From contig JALNYN010000001.1 of the NCBI GenBank assembly GCA_023229825.1, forward strand, positions 70,416 to 134,415: 64,000 bases of DNA, read 5' to 3'. A program made the translations under genes and the position numbers. The notes below the pieces were generated by a model. It did no database searches. It saw nothing but the letters and a program-made list of their open reading frames with translations, and was not told the DNA's origin. Of the stretch, positions 7,649 through 14,082 are shown in pieces; position 1 is the stretch's first letter; each line of letters opens with the position of its first letter. Source of the stretch: Minisyncoccota bacterium. Its GTDB lineage: Bacteria > Patescibacteriota > Minisyncoccia > Phycocordibacterales > CAIJYI01.

Positions 7649-7891
7649 ATGGGTTTGAGTCAATTCTGCGGTTTTGTTCTTATTCTTTGCGTGGTTTCAC
7701 TCTTGATAGTCCTTGCGATCGGGGCCGGTGCTTTGCTGCTGAAAAATTTTTTTCGATTTTTAATTTGGATAGGACGGGGAACATCGGAAAAAGCGAAAAT
7801 ATTTGTTCGTGATCAGTTGCCGGAATGTTGCCGGTTTCATCGACATCATTGCGAGCGTCATTGCCCTCACAACAAAAGAAAAACAGAGTAA
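7649..7891 (+). CDS. small membrane protein with Cys/His-rich tail, 80 aa
   Basis: One strong transmembrane helix spans about residues 6-32, followed by a basic stretch (RFLIWIGRG) and a C-terminal tail with four Cys and five His (ECCRFHRHHCERHCPH). That tail may bind a metal such as zinc or copper. GGAGG (7639-7643) lies five bases before the ATG, and a TATAAT-like -10 (7626-7631) lies upstream. A terminator follows. Family not recognised; metal binding is inferred from composition only. Confidence 0.6.
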   Translation: MGLSQFCGFVLILCVVSLLIVLAIGAGALLLKNFFRFLIWIGRGTSEKAKIFVRDQLPECCRFHRHHCERHCPHNKRKTE

Positions 7892-7897
7892 AAAAAA

Positions 7898-7922
7898 GTC
7901 TCGGCAACCGTCGAGACTTTTT
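7898..7922 (+). terminator. terminator of the 7649 gene
   Basis: GTCTCG (7898-7903) pairs with CGAGAC (7912-7917), followed by five T; the A run on the left makes it usable for the opposing gene too. Confidence 0.8.
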
Positions 7923-7925
7923 ATA

Positions 7926-8228
7926 TTATACCGCTTTGTTTTTTTGCTCGCTTTTTATCCTCTCTGAACGGACGAGGAAAAATGTCCCTACCCATGAACC
8001 GAGAACAAGGGGAACGATATACAAAAAATTATTAATGTAGTTCAACACGCCGAAAGCAAGGACCAGATGAATGACTGCACCTGAGGTGGCGGAACGGTAC
8101 TCATTGAGATCCACGACTTTAAGGGTGTAATAGGCGTAAAGGCCATCAACAAAGACATACGCAAAAAAGATAAGTGCCGCGAGGGCGAAGTTTATTTGAT
8201 TCCATTCAAGTAGGATCTTTTCAAGCAT
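7926..8228 (-). CDS. small integral membrane protein, 100 aa
   Basis: Minus-strand gene with three hydrophobic segments (about 13-35, 48-65 and 66-88) ending in a basic tail, so a polytopic inner-membrane protein. On its strand TATAAT (8235-8240) ends 6 bp before the ATG at 8228, with no SD, predicting a leaderless mRNA. It converges on the 7649 gene across the shared hairpin. No family recognised; the DGLYAYYTLKVVDLNEYRSATSGA core may be diagnostic for a search. Confidence 0.65.
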   Translation of the reverse strand: MLEKILLEWNQINFALAALIFFAYVFVDGLYAYYTLKVVDLNEYRSATSGAVIHLVLAFGVLNYINNFLYIVPLVLGSWVGTFFLVRSERIKSEQKNKAV

Positions 8229-8283
8229 GGATTTATTATAACAAAAAAATATATTATAAACGATCCTCTTTTCTTTTAAAATT

Positions 8284-8311
8284 TTGACAATATATACCTT
8301 TTTTCTATTGA
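8284..8311 (+). promoter_or_regulatory. promoter of a short transcript before rplC
   Basis: TTGACA (8284-8289), 16 bp, TATTGA (8306-8311). A terminator-like hairpin lies only about 30 bp past the expected start. Confidence 0.55.
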
Positions 8312-8342
8312 GGGATGAGAATAAAGTGAGATGGTAAATTTT

Positions 8343-8374
8343 ACTCGCTTCGGTTTCGGACGGAGCGGGTCTTT
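8343..8374 (+). terminator. terminator-like hairpin of the short transcript
   Basis: ACTCGCTTCGG (8343-8353) pairs with the CGGAGCGGGT arm (8361-8370) with G-T pairs, then CTTTG. The T run is short. Confidence 0.5.
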
Positions 8375-8430
8375 GTAATATTCGGGTCAGTTACTCCTTT
8401 TGACACGATTGGCTATTCGACCGCTACACC

Positions 8431-8489
8431 AAGGGCAGTCCTTTCCCCGTCGCGGTTTGCGAAACCGCTCCTCCTTAAGAACTGCCCTT
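8431..8489 (+). promoter_or_regulatory. two-level hairpin in the rplC upstream region
   Basis: Outer stem AAGGGCAGT (8431-8439) with ACTGCCCTT (8481-8489), perfect; inner stem GCGGTTT (8452-8458) with AAACCGC (8462-8468). A TTGTTTTC run follows. It could be a small RNA, a leader element or a REP-like repeat. Confidence 0.5.
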
Positions 8490-8540
8490 GTTTTCGCTCG
8501 TTTTTCGTCCGTATTCTTAAATCTTAAATCCTTGGAAAAG

Positions 8541-8569
8541 TTGACGCTTTTCCGAATTTCTGCTAGGAT
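8541..8569 (+). promoter_or_regulatory. main promoter of rplC-rplD-rplW-rplB
   Basis: TTGACG (8541-8546), 17 bp, TAGGAT (8564-8569) with TGC before it; same extended -10 design as the tuf promoter. Confidence 0.75.
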
Positions 8570-8572
8570 TAA

Positions 8573-8597
8573 AGCCAAACCTACGTAGGGCTTTTTT
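8573..8597 (+). terminator. attenuator-like hairpin before rplC
   Basis: AGCC (8573-8576) and the self-complementary CCTACGTAGG (8580-8589) form a hairpin with GGCT (8589-8592), followed by six T. It may end read-through from upstream or attenuate the operon. Confidence 0.45.
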
Positions 8598-8687
8598 ATT
8601 GCCTCGGGTTGTTTTTTCAGAGCTAGATAATGGGACCAATGACGATTCCGCGCATTAAACGGCACGGCGTGAATGTCCCCGAACATT

Positions 8688-9305
8688 ATGAAATATATAC
8701 TGGGAGAGAAGCTTGCGATGACGCAGATCTTCACGGAAGACGGCGTTGTGCACCCGGTTACCGCTGTCCAGTCGGGACAGATGACCGTTGTTCAAATAAA
8801 GAACAAAAAGAAGGATGGTTATGACGCAGTCCAGTACGGATACGGCGTACGTAACGAAAAGAATATCAATAAAGCGCAGATCGGCCACGCAAAAACGCTT
8901 GGCAATTTTCGATATTACCGCGAAGAACGATTGCCGAACGAGGCGAGCGTGAATGCGGGAGATACGTTCGGTGTGGAAGTGCTCAAAGAAGGCGATGTCG
9001 TGGAAGTTTCCGCGATCTCCAAAGGAAAAGGATTTCAGGGTGTGGTAAAACGCCACATGTTCGAAGGAGGACGCCGATCGCATGGACAGAAACACTCGGA
9101 GCGCGAAGCCGGTTCCATCGGAGGAGGCGGACGAAAAGGAGGACGCGTTGCTAAAGGAATGAGAATGCCTGGAAGAATGGGCTCTGACAGAGTCACCGTG
9201 AAAAATTTAAAAATCGTTGCGGTTGATCCCGAGACAAAGCAGATCTTTGTTTCCGGCGCGATACCCGGTCGAAGAGGGACACTTATTGAAATTAAAGCCC
9301 GATAA
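8688..9305 (+). CDS. rplC: 50S ribosomal protein L3
   Basis: L3 nucleates assembly of the 50S subunit. The 205 residues start MKYILGEKLAMTQIF, the usual L3 beginning, which is why I prefer ATG 8688 to ATG 8673 (five extra residues). The central GGRRSHGQKHSEREAGSIGGGGRKGG loop region, broken here into its parts SHGQKH and GSIGGG, reaches the peptidyl-transferase centre in known structures. No SD. Four bp separate it from rplD. It heads an S10-operon fragment lacking rpsJ. Confidence 0.96.
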   Translation: MKYILGEKLAMTQIFTEDGVVHPVTAVQSGQMTVVQIKNKKKDGYDAVQYGYGVRNEKNINKAQIGHAKTLGNFRYYREERLPNEASVNAGDTFGVEVLKEGDVVEVSAISKGKGFQGVVKRHMFEGGRRSHGQKHSEREAGSIGGGGRKGGRVAKGMRMPGRMGSDRVTVKNLKIVAVDPETKQIFVSGAIPGRRGTLIEIKAR

Positions 9306-9309
9306 TTCC

Positions 9310-9972
9310 ATGGAAGCAAAAATATACAATCAAACAGGAAAGAGCGTAGGGACGATCGCATTGCCGACGGAAGTTTTCGGCGCGAAATTGAACCGCGATC
9401 TCATCCATCAGGTGGTCGTTTCCGAATCGGGAAATGCAAGAAACAATATCGCTCATGCGAAGGATCGCAGCGAAGTACGCGGCGGAGGAAGAAAGCCTTG
9501 GAATCAGAAAGGAGGCGGACGCGCTCGCCACGGTTCCACTCGCTCGCCGATCTGGGTCGGAGGAGGTGTTACTCACGGACCGCTCACCGAGAAAGATTAC
9601 ACCCGAAAAATAAACCGAAAAATGAAAGCGGCCGCGATGTACTCTATCCTTTCCGAAAAATTGAAGAACGGCGAGATCATTTTTGTAGACGAAGTAAAAG
9701 CGAAAGATCTCAAAACCAAAGAAGCGAAAGAAATTTTGAAATCGCTCGCGACCATCGAAGGATGCGCCGACCTTGCGACCAAACGGAAGAATGCCGCTTT
9801 TATCGCACTCGGAAAGAAAAGCAAAGAAACGGAACGCATTTTCAGCAACATCAAAAGCGTTTTTACCGGCGAATGGCGAAACATTACGCCTTCCGATCTG
9901 TTGAAATACAAATATATCGTTGTATCTCATCCGGAAGAGAGCGTGGCGTTTGTCGTATCAAAAATGAAATAA
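9310..9972 (+). CDS. rplD: 50S ribosomal protein L4
   Basis: L4 (220 aa) lines the peptide exit tunnel and in some bacteria autoregulates the S10 operon. Diagnostic parts are the tunnel loop with RSEVRGGGRKPW and GGGRARHGSTRSPIW, and the C-terminal globular domain with NIKSVFTG and DLLKYKYIVVS. The ATG at 9310 follows the rplC stop by 4 bp and has no SD, suggesting translation coupled to rplC. Length is normal. Confidence 0.96.
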   Translation: MEAKIYNQTGKSVGTIALPTEVFGAKLNRDLIHQVVVSESGNARNNIAHAKDRSEVRGGGRKPWNQKGGGRARHGSTRSPIWVGGGVTHGPLTEKDYTRKINRKMKAAAMYSILSEKLKNGEIIFVDEVKAKDLKTKEAKEILKSLATIEGCADLATKRKNAAFIALGKKSKETERIFSNIKSVFTGEWRNITPSDLLKYKYIVVSHPEESVAFVVSKMK

Positions 9973-9974
9973 GC

Positions 9975-10062
9975 GAGGTTTTAGGTTATAGGTTATAGGT
10001 TTTAGCTTCACGACGCCGTCGTTAAAAAGCTAACACCTAACACCTAAAACCTAACACCTAAT
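9975..10062. repeat. TAGGTTA/TAACACC repeat hairpin between rplD and rplW
   Basis: Left arm carries tandem GGTTTTA/GGTTATA words, right arm tandem AACACCT/AAAACCT words; the arms pair imperfectly over about 38 nt around a CGACGCCGTCG centre. Confidence 0.75.
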
Positions 10063-10068
10063 AAAAAT

Positions 10069-10368
10069 ATGACAACAAAAATTTACAACAATAAAAGCCT
10101 TACCGTCATTCTGAAACGCCCGCGCGTTACCGAAAAAGCGGCGATCCTCGTCGAAAAGAACGCGTATACCTTCGAGGTGGCGCCTACCGCGACGAAACCG
10201 GAAGTGAAGGCCGCGATCATCGCGATGTACAAAGTAACCCCGGTTCAGATCAACATGACAGCCGGTACGCGAAAAAATATCGTGAGACGAGGAAAGGCCG
10301 GAGTAAAGACTACCAGCAAGAAAGCGGTCGTTCACTTGAAAAAAGGCGATAAAATAGAATTCATTTAA
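10069..10368 (+). CDS. rplW: 50S ribosomal protein L23
   Basis: L23 sits at the tunnel exit, where trigger factor and SRP dock. The 99 residues show LKRPRVTEKAAILVEKNAYTF, the conserved PxxTEKA signature, and the KVTPVQINMTAG strand. The extended loop RKNIVRRGKAGVKTTS is present. Start at 10069 follows a repeat hairpin; there is no SD. It lies between rplD and rplB as in the standard order. Confidence 0.96.
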   Translation: MTTKIYNNKSLTVILKRPRVTEKAAILVEKNAYTFEVAPTATKPEVKAAIIAMYKVTPVQINMTAGTRKNIVRRGKAGVKTTSKKAVVHLKKGDKIEFI

Positions 10369-10371
10369 CGA

Positions 10372-10467
10372 GCTGTTAGCTGTTAGGTTTTAGGTTTTAG
10401 CTTAAAACGTAACGGCAAGGTGACGGCGACAATGAAGCTAACACCTAACACCTAAAACCTAAAACCT
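10372..10467. repeat. TTAGGTT/AACCTAA repeat hairpin between rplW and rplB
   Basis: Left arm has GCTGTTA, GCTGTTA, GGTTTTA, GGTTTTA words; right arm GCTAACA, CCTAACA, CCTAAAA, CCTAAAA words. The arms are complementary over about 38 nt with a roughly 30-nt centre. Confidence 0.75.
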
Positions 10468-10470
10468 TAT

Positions 10471-11313
10471 ATGAAATCACATAAACCAACAACCCCTACG
10501 ATGCGCCATACTACGGTTGTTTCTTACCGCAATGTTTTGACGGCGAAGAAACCTCACAAGGCGCTCACGAAGGGACGCAAGCGCGATGTCGGAAGAAATT
10601 CCGACGGACGCATCACCGTTCGCCATCAGGGCGGCGGACACAAGCGATCGTATCGCGATATTGATTTTAAATTTGATAAAAGAGATATCCCGGCAAAGAT
10701 CGAGACGATCGAATACGATCCGAACCGATCATCGTTCATTTCTCTCATCTGCTACAAGGACGGAGAGCGGCGCTATGTCATTACTCCGAAAACCATGAAA
10801 GTCGGAGATACGATGATCACCGGTGAGAACGTGGAATCAAAACCGGGGAACCGCCTGCCGATGAAAAATATTCCTCAGGGAACATTCATTTACAATATCG
10901 AGCTCAAGAGAGACGGAGGCGCGAAACTCGTTCGCTCCGCCGGAAGCTATGCTGAGATCGTCGCGAAAGACGCGCCGTACGTACATCTCAAAATGCCGTC
11001 GAGCGAGATCCGAAAGGTGCACGAAGACGCATGGGCGAGCGTAGGCGTTGTTTCTAACGAAGAATTCAAATTGAGAAATATCGGAAAAGCCGGACGCTCA
11101 AGATGGCTCGGTGTTCGTCCGACCGTTCGCGGATCCGTTATGAATCCGGTCGACCACCCGCACGGAGGCGGTGAAGGAAGACAAGGAAGAGGCTTGCGAA
11201 GAGCGAAGACCGCATGGGGAAAACCGTCAGGAAAAGGACAGAAGACGAGAACGCCGAAGAAATATTCAAATGTTTTTATTGTCTCCAGAAGAAAATCAAA
11301 GAAAAAGAAATAA
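10471..11313 (+). CDS. rplB: 50S ribosomal protein L2
   Basis: L2 (280 aa) is needed for subunit association and peptidyl-transferase assembly. Conserved parts include GRNSDGRITVRHQGGGHKR near the N-terminus, IEYDPNRSSFI, and the NPVDHPHGGGEG segment holding the conserved histidine. The C-terminus is basic (RRKSKKKK). In the usual operon rpsS follows; here a terminator ends the unit and the rest of the operon is not in view. The last 135 bp have a diverged second copy at 12799-12933. Confidence 0.97.
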   Translation: MKSHKPTTPTMRHTTVVSYRNVLTAKKPHKALTKGRKRDVGRNSDGRITVRHQGGGHKRSYRDIDFKFDKRDIPAKIETIEYDPNRSSFISLICYKDGERRYVITPKTMKVGDTMITGENVESKPGNRLPMKNIPQGTFIYNIELKRDGGAKLVRSAGSYAEIVAKDAPYVHLKMPSSEIRKVHEDAWASVGVVSNEEFKLRNIGKAGRSRWLGVRPTVRGSVMNPVDHPHGGGEGRQGRGLRRAKTAWGKPSGKGQKTRTPKKYSNVFIVSRRKSKKKK

Positions 11314-11411
11314 TTAGCAAAACCCGCCTCCGCTCTCACAGAGCTACGGCGTGGCGAAGGAAGAAATAAAAAACCAACAAAAATCCGCCGAAAGGCGGTT
11401 TTTGTTTGACA
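11179..11411 (+). repeat. direct repeat, copy 1: rplB 3' end, terminator and -35 region
   Basis: Matches 12799-13030. The coding part differs at 12 of 135 positions, the next 60 bp (11311-11370) are identical, and the terminator and TTGACA that follow are also shared. Together the copies bracket the AbiEii island. Confidence 0.9.
11380..11404 (+). terminator. rplB terminator
   Basis: CCGCC (11385-11389), GAAA loop, GGCGG (11394-11398), flanked by A and T runs. Confidence 0.85.
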
Positions 11412-11434
11412 AAAAATGTAAAGTATGATATGTT
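11406..11434 (+). promoter_or_regulatory. promoter of the 11474 gene
   Basis: TTGACA (11406-11411), 17 bp, TATGTT (11429-11434). Confidence 0.6.
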
Positions 11435-11473
11435 GGACATATAATTTTGACATATAAAAGAGGAGTAAATTCC

Positions 11474-11755
11474 ATGAACATTATAGAAAAATCAAAATCA
11501 TATCATCGACCGCACCCCGAATGTCGAGAGGATGAGGTTTACGTAATGAACGCCTCGAAGAGATTTTTTGCAGAAATGGATTGGTGGGAAACAAAAAGAA
11601 TGGGACAAATACCTTACAGCAGAAACGGAATGACACACGAACAAAATAAAGTATTCGTAAAATTTTTCCCCGTTTTTGTCTCAAAGAAAGAAGTTGAACG
11701 AAAAGGATACGTTCCCATCGTGTACGCAACATATGAGGAAGGTGTGATGGGATAA
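11474..11755 (+). CDS. hypothetical protein, 93 aa, on the rplB-flanked island
   Basis: Family not recognised. The ATG at 11474 follows AAAGAGGAG (11457-11465), a strong SD. The product is small, basic and soluble, with SKRFFAEMDWWETKRMGQIPY in the middle; no cysteines pair up and no membrane segment is present. A palindromic terminator follows. It is the first gene of the segment between the two rplB 3' copies and may be cargo of that insertion. Confidence 0.6.
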   Translation: MNIIEKSKSYHRPHPECREDEVYVMNASKRFFAEMDWWETKRMGQIPYSRNGMTHEQNKVFVKFFPVFVSKKEVERKGYVPIVYATYEEGVMG

Positions 11756-11772
11756 AAAAAACCAGCCTTTCG

Positions 11773-11804
11773 CCGGACGCGGGTCTCTGACCCCGTCCGG
11801 TTTT
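11773..11804 (+). terminator. terminator / CCGGACG-type palindrome
   Basis: CCGGACGCGGG (11773-11783) pairs with CCCCGTCCGG (11791-11800) with one bulge, then TTTTG. The CCGGACG..CGTCCGG core recurs at 13309 and 63752. Confidence 0.8.
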
Positions 11805-11846
11805 GTATTTTTGAACGGATTTTTCATCGCAAATTTAGGCATTTTA

Positions 11847-11855
11847 TGGTATAAT
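11847..11855 (+). promoter_or_regulatory. extended -10 promoter of the toxin-antitoxin-like pair
   Basis: TGGTATAAT, ending 7 bp before the ATG at 11863; predicts a leaderless mRNA. No good -35 box. Confidence 0.5.
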
Positions 11856-11862
11856 AACGGTG

Positions 11863-12162
11863 ATGGTAGCGAATGACGCTCAAACACAAGCCGAAAAAAT
11901 CCCGCAATTTGTTGCGCCGTTTTTGTGGTCGTATGATATCGCCGCGCTTGATCTTGAGCGCGACAAAAAAAGAATAATTATCAATGTGCTTAATTTGGGC
12001 ACGAAACAAGCGACCGATTGGCTTTTTGCGGCGTATCCAAAAGAAGAAATACGGAAAATTGTTTCCGAATCTCTTTACGGCGAATGGAGCAAAAAATCAT
12101 TACATTATTGGCGGTTTGTGCTCGGCATTTCCACCTCGCTTAAAACCGCGCGTTTTTCATAA
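11863..12162 (+). CDS. DUF6922-like protein, likely partner of AbiEii
   Basis: A 99-residue protein with PFLWSYDIAALDLERDKKRII, NVLNLGTKQATDWLF and GEWSKKSLHYW. This pattern resembles the small proteins (DUF6922 type) that commonly sit before AbiEii genes in CPR genomes, from memory rather than a search. It probably acts as the antitoxin or accessory partner. The start ATG 11863 (or GTG 11860) lies directly behind an extended -10 box. The gene ends 4 bp before the AbiEii start, so both are in one unit. Confidence 0.6.
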   Translation: MVANDAQTQAEKIPQFVAPFLWSYDIAALDLERDKKRIIINVLNLGTKQATDWLFAAYPKEEIRKIVSESLYGEWSKKSLHYWRFVLGISTSLKTARFS

Positions 12163-12166
12163 TTCT

Positions 12167-12787
12167 ATGCACTACGAAATTTTAGACGAACAAAGGAGAA
12201 ATATCTTACCTCTTTTGGCTCCGCTCAAAAACGATTTTTATTTGGCGGGAGGAACCGCGCTCGCTCTTCAGCTTGGGCACCGAGACAGCGTTGATTTTGA
12301 TTTTTTTTCGGAAAAACCCCTTGATACGCAAAAACTTTTTGAAACATTACGAGGAATGTTTGCCGGTCATGAGCTTGTAAAAATTCAGGAAGAAATGGAT
12401 ACTCTTTCGGTTGTTGTTGATGAACGCATAAAATTAAGTTTTTTCTCTTATTCATATCCGATGTTGAGCGATTTGATCAACGAGGAATATTTTCGTCTTG
12501 CCGATATAAAAGATATTGCATGCATGAAACTTTCCGCTGTTACCGGACGTGCGAGCAATAAAGATTACATCGACCTCTATTATATTCTTCAAACATTGCC
12601 GCTTTCCCATTTGCTCATTTTGGCCGGGCAGAAATTTGATTCGCTTGACACCAACCTGATATTAAAAAGTCTTATCTACTTTGAAGACGTTAATTATGAA
12701 CCGATCCTTTTTAAAGAGGGAAAGGAAGTTTCTTTTGAGGTCGTGAAAACCTTTTTAGAAAATGAAGTGAAGAAAATTTCCGGGTAA
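12167..12787 (+). CDS. nucleotidyltransferase AbiEii-type toxin
   Basis: AbiEii/AbiGii enzymes transfer nucleotides to tRNA or other RNAs and act as toxins in abortive-infection systems. The 206 residues contain the nucleotidyltransferase signature GGTAL (28-32) with SVDFDFF (aspartates 43 and 45), and the downstream motif MKLSAVTGRASNKDYIDLY. Start ATG 12167 is 4 bp after the partner gene. The pair lies between two copies of the rplB 3' end, which suggests arrival as a unit. No SD. Confidence 0.85.
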   Translation: MHYEILDEQRRNILPLLAPLKNDFYLAGGTALALQLGHRDSVDFDFFSEKPLDTQKLFETLRGMFAGHELVKIQEEMDTLSVVVDERIKLSFFSYSYPMLSDLINEEYFRLADIKDIACMKLSAVTGRASNKDYIDLYYILQTLPLSHLLILAGQKFDSLDTNLILKSLIYFEDVNYEPILFKEGKEVSFEVVKTFLENEVKKISG

Positions 12788-12798
12788 TATTAGAGAAA

Positions 12799-12933
12799 AG
12801 ACAAGGAAGAGGTTTGCGAAGAGCGAAGACCGCATGGGGCAAACCGTCAGGAAAAGGACAGAAGACCAGGACGCCGAAAAAATATTCAAACATCTTTATC
12901 GTTTCCCGAAGAAAATCAAAGAAGAAGAAATAA
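12799..12933 (+). pseudogene. duplicate 3' fragment of rplB
   Basis: Encodes RQGRGLRRAKTAWGKPSG.. to the stop, the last 44 residues of L2, with no start or upstream part. Against rplB it has 12 base differences in 135; ten of the eleven changed codons are synonymous and one is Val to Ile. The frame is still open. Such a pattern points to two copies that diverged while both were under selection in separate genomes, then met here. It is followed by the same 3' flank and terminator as rplB. Confidence 0.9.
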
Positions 12934-12999
12934 TTAGCAAAACCCGCCTCCGCTCTCACAGAGCTACGGCGTGGCGAAGGAAGAAATAAATGTCAAACA

Positions 13000-13023
13000 A
13001 AACCCGCCGAAAGGCGGTTTTTT
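13000..13023 (+). terminator. terminator behind the rplB fragment
   Basis: CCGCC (13004-13008), GAAA, GGCGG (13013-13017), six T. Confidence 0.85.
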
Positions 13024-13024
13024 G

Positions 13025-13053
13025 TTGACAAAATATAAAAAACAGAGTATCCT
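13025..13053 (+). promoter_or_regulatory. promoter of the 13088 gene
   Basis: TTGACA (13025-13030), 17 bp, TATCCT (13048-13053). Confidence 0.7.
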
Positions 13054-13087
13054 CCCACTAGAAAGTTTGAAACAGAAGGAGGAAAAA

Positions 13088-13294
13088 ATGAGCGTTATAA
13101 TACCACCATTTCCGTTTGACGAAAAAATGATACAAGAAAGAAACGAGGTAGAAAGAGAGGTACTTACCAAAATGCTAACCGAAATGGATAATTTATTTAT
13201 CGCCGAGTTACGCGTAATTCCTAAAGCGTTGAGGTGTATTAGTTTTGGCTCTTTTTTTGTGGTAATCGGTATATTTATGTTTATGTTGTTATAA
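13088..13294 (+). CDS. small tail-anchored membrane protein, 68 aa
   Basis: The ATG at 13088 is preceded by AAGGAGG (about 13077-13083). The first ~45 residues are soluble and helical with many Glu/Lys; the last ~20 (FGSFFVVIGIFMFMLL) form one membrane helix at the very C-terminus. Family not recognised. A hairpin terminator follows. The longer open frame reaching back to 12971 runs through a terminator and is not used. Confidence 0.6.
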   Translation: MSVIIPPFPFDEKMIQERNEVEREVLTKMLTEMDNLFIAELRVIPKALRCISFGSFFVVIGIFMFMLL

Positions 13295-13308
13295 AAAATA
13301 ATCTACCG

Positions 13309-13338
13309 CCGGACGAGGTTAAACCTCGTCCGGATTTT
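13309..13338 (+). terminator. terminator / CCGGACG-type palindrome
   Basis: CCGGACGAGGTT (13309-13320) and AACCTCGTCCGG (13322-13333), perfect, then ATTTTTG. Confidence 0.85.
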
Positions 13339-13442
13339 TGTATTTCTGAACCCTCTCATCTATTGTGATTTAAAGTTGCGAGATGGCGATGAAAGAAAAA
13401 ATAATCTTACAATAACCCGAAAGTCGGCATTTTGTATGTGTT

Positions 13443-13471
13443 TTGACAAAAAAATGTTTTATTGCTATTAT
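13443..13471 (+). promoter_or_regulatory. promoter of the 13506 gene
   Basis: TTGACA (13443-13448), 17 bp, TATTAT (13466-13471). Confidence 0.75.
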
Positions 13472-13505
13472 TTTTGACGTTACATCGTTTTTGAAGGAGG
13501 GAAAA

Positions 13506-14051
13506 ATGAATATTTCCAAACTATTTAGAGTATCGGCGAGACGGCCAAAAGTACTGCCGGAAGTTTATTTCGGCGATGGCACGGTGATCGTCGGGTGCGG
13601 GAAAACGCGCAGGGAACAGCATAAAGTTATTTTTCGCTATCATCGTTATCATGGATGGAGACAAGGAGAAAAAGTCATACTTCGTATAGTGAGCGGACAT
13701 CTGCGAAGCGCTTGGACATTTGCCGGTCAATATCCTTACGAGTGGGTGTTTAAGATAGAGGAAAAACCGAACAGATCGGGCGGAATGTCATGGTCGTCGT
13801 ATCTGAAAAGTTTGTCCAAAGAAGAATACCGGCGATATATGGTCAGAGAAAACCATAAAGATAAGCAAAAAATGATACAGGATTACGGCGAAGATATGGC
13901 AAAATATTATCGCGATTTGCTATGTAAGTACGTTGGAAAACGCAACGAAGCCACTGTTCAAAAATTACGCCCAGTTGAAACTGACGTTGAAGTAAAAATC
14001 GAGATCGGTTTTTTCAAAAAAGTAATACATTATCTGCGCGAGATACTTTAA
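13506..14051 (+). CDS. hypothetical basic protein, 181 aa
   Basis: Family not recognised. ATG 13506 has AAGGAGG (13494-13500) five bases upstream. The protein is strongly basic; residues 1-90 look beta-rich (VYFGDGTVIVGCGKTRRE, KVILRIVSGHLRS), and 95-150 form a charged helical stretch with many Lys, Arg, Tyr. No signal or membrane segment. Nucleic-acid binding is possible from charge alone. Own promoter and a shared bidirectional terminator. Confidence 0.6.
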   Translation: MNISKLFRVSARRPKVLPEVYFGDGTVIVGCGKTRREQHKVIFRYHRYHGWRQGEKVILRIVSGHLRSAWTFAGQYPYEWVFKIEEKPNRSGGMSWSSYLKSLSKEEYRRYMVRENHKDKQKMIQDYGEDMAKYYRDLLCKYVGKRNEATVQKLRPVETDVEVKIEIGFFKKVIHYLREIL

Positions 14052-14060
14052 TGCAGAATA

Positions 14061-14082
14061 GCCGCCCATTCGGGCGGTTTTT
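14061..14082. terminator. terminator between convergent genes
   Basis: CCGCCC (14062-14067), ATTC loop, GGGCGG (14072-14077), T run. The permease gene ends at 14081, within the T run, on the other strand. Confidence 0.8.

Larger units (their letters stand above)
8229..8687 (+). other. non-coding region upstream of rplC
   Basis: No gene supported. It holds two promoters, a short promoter-terminator unit (8284-8374), a large two-level hairpin (8431-8489) and an attenuator-like hairpin just before rplC; these are listed separately. Confidence 0.7.
12799..13030 (+). repeat. direct repeat, copy 2, of the rplB 3' end and flank
   Basis: Partner of 11179-11411 at an offset of 1620 bp; together they bracket genes 11474, 11863 and 12167. 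Confidence 0.9.

Noticed and set aside
12971..13087. N-terminal extension of the 13088 gene
   Set aside because: It would be read through the terminator and promoter; a proper SD stands before 13088.
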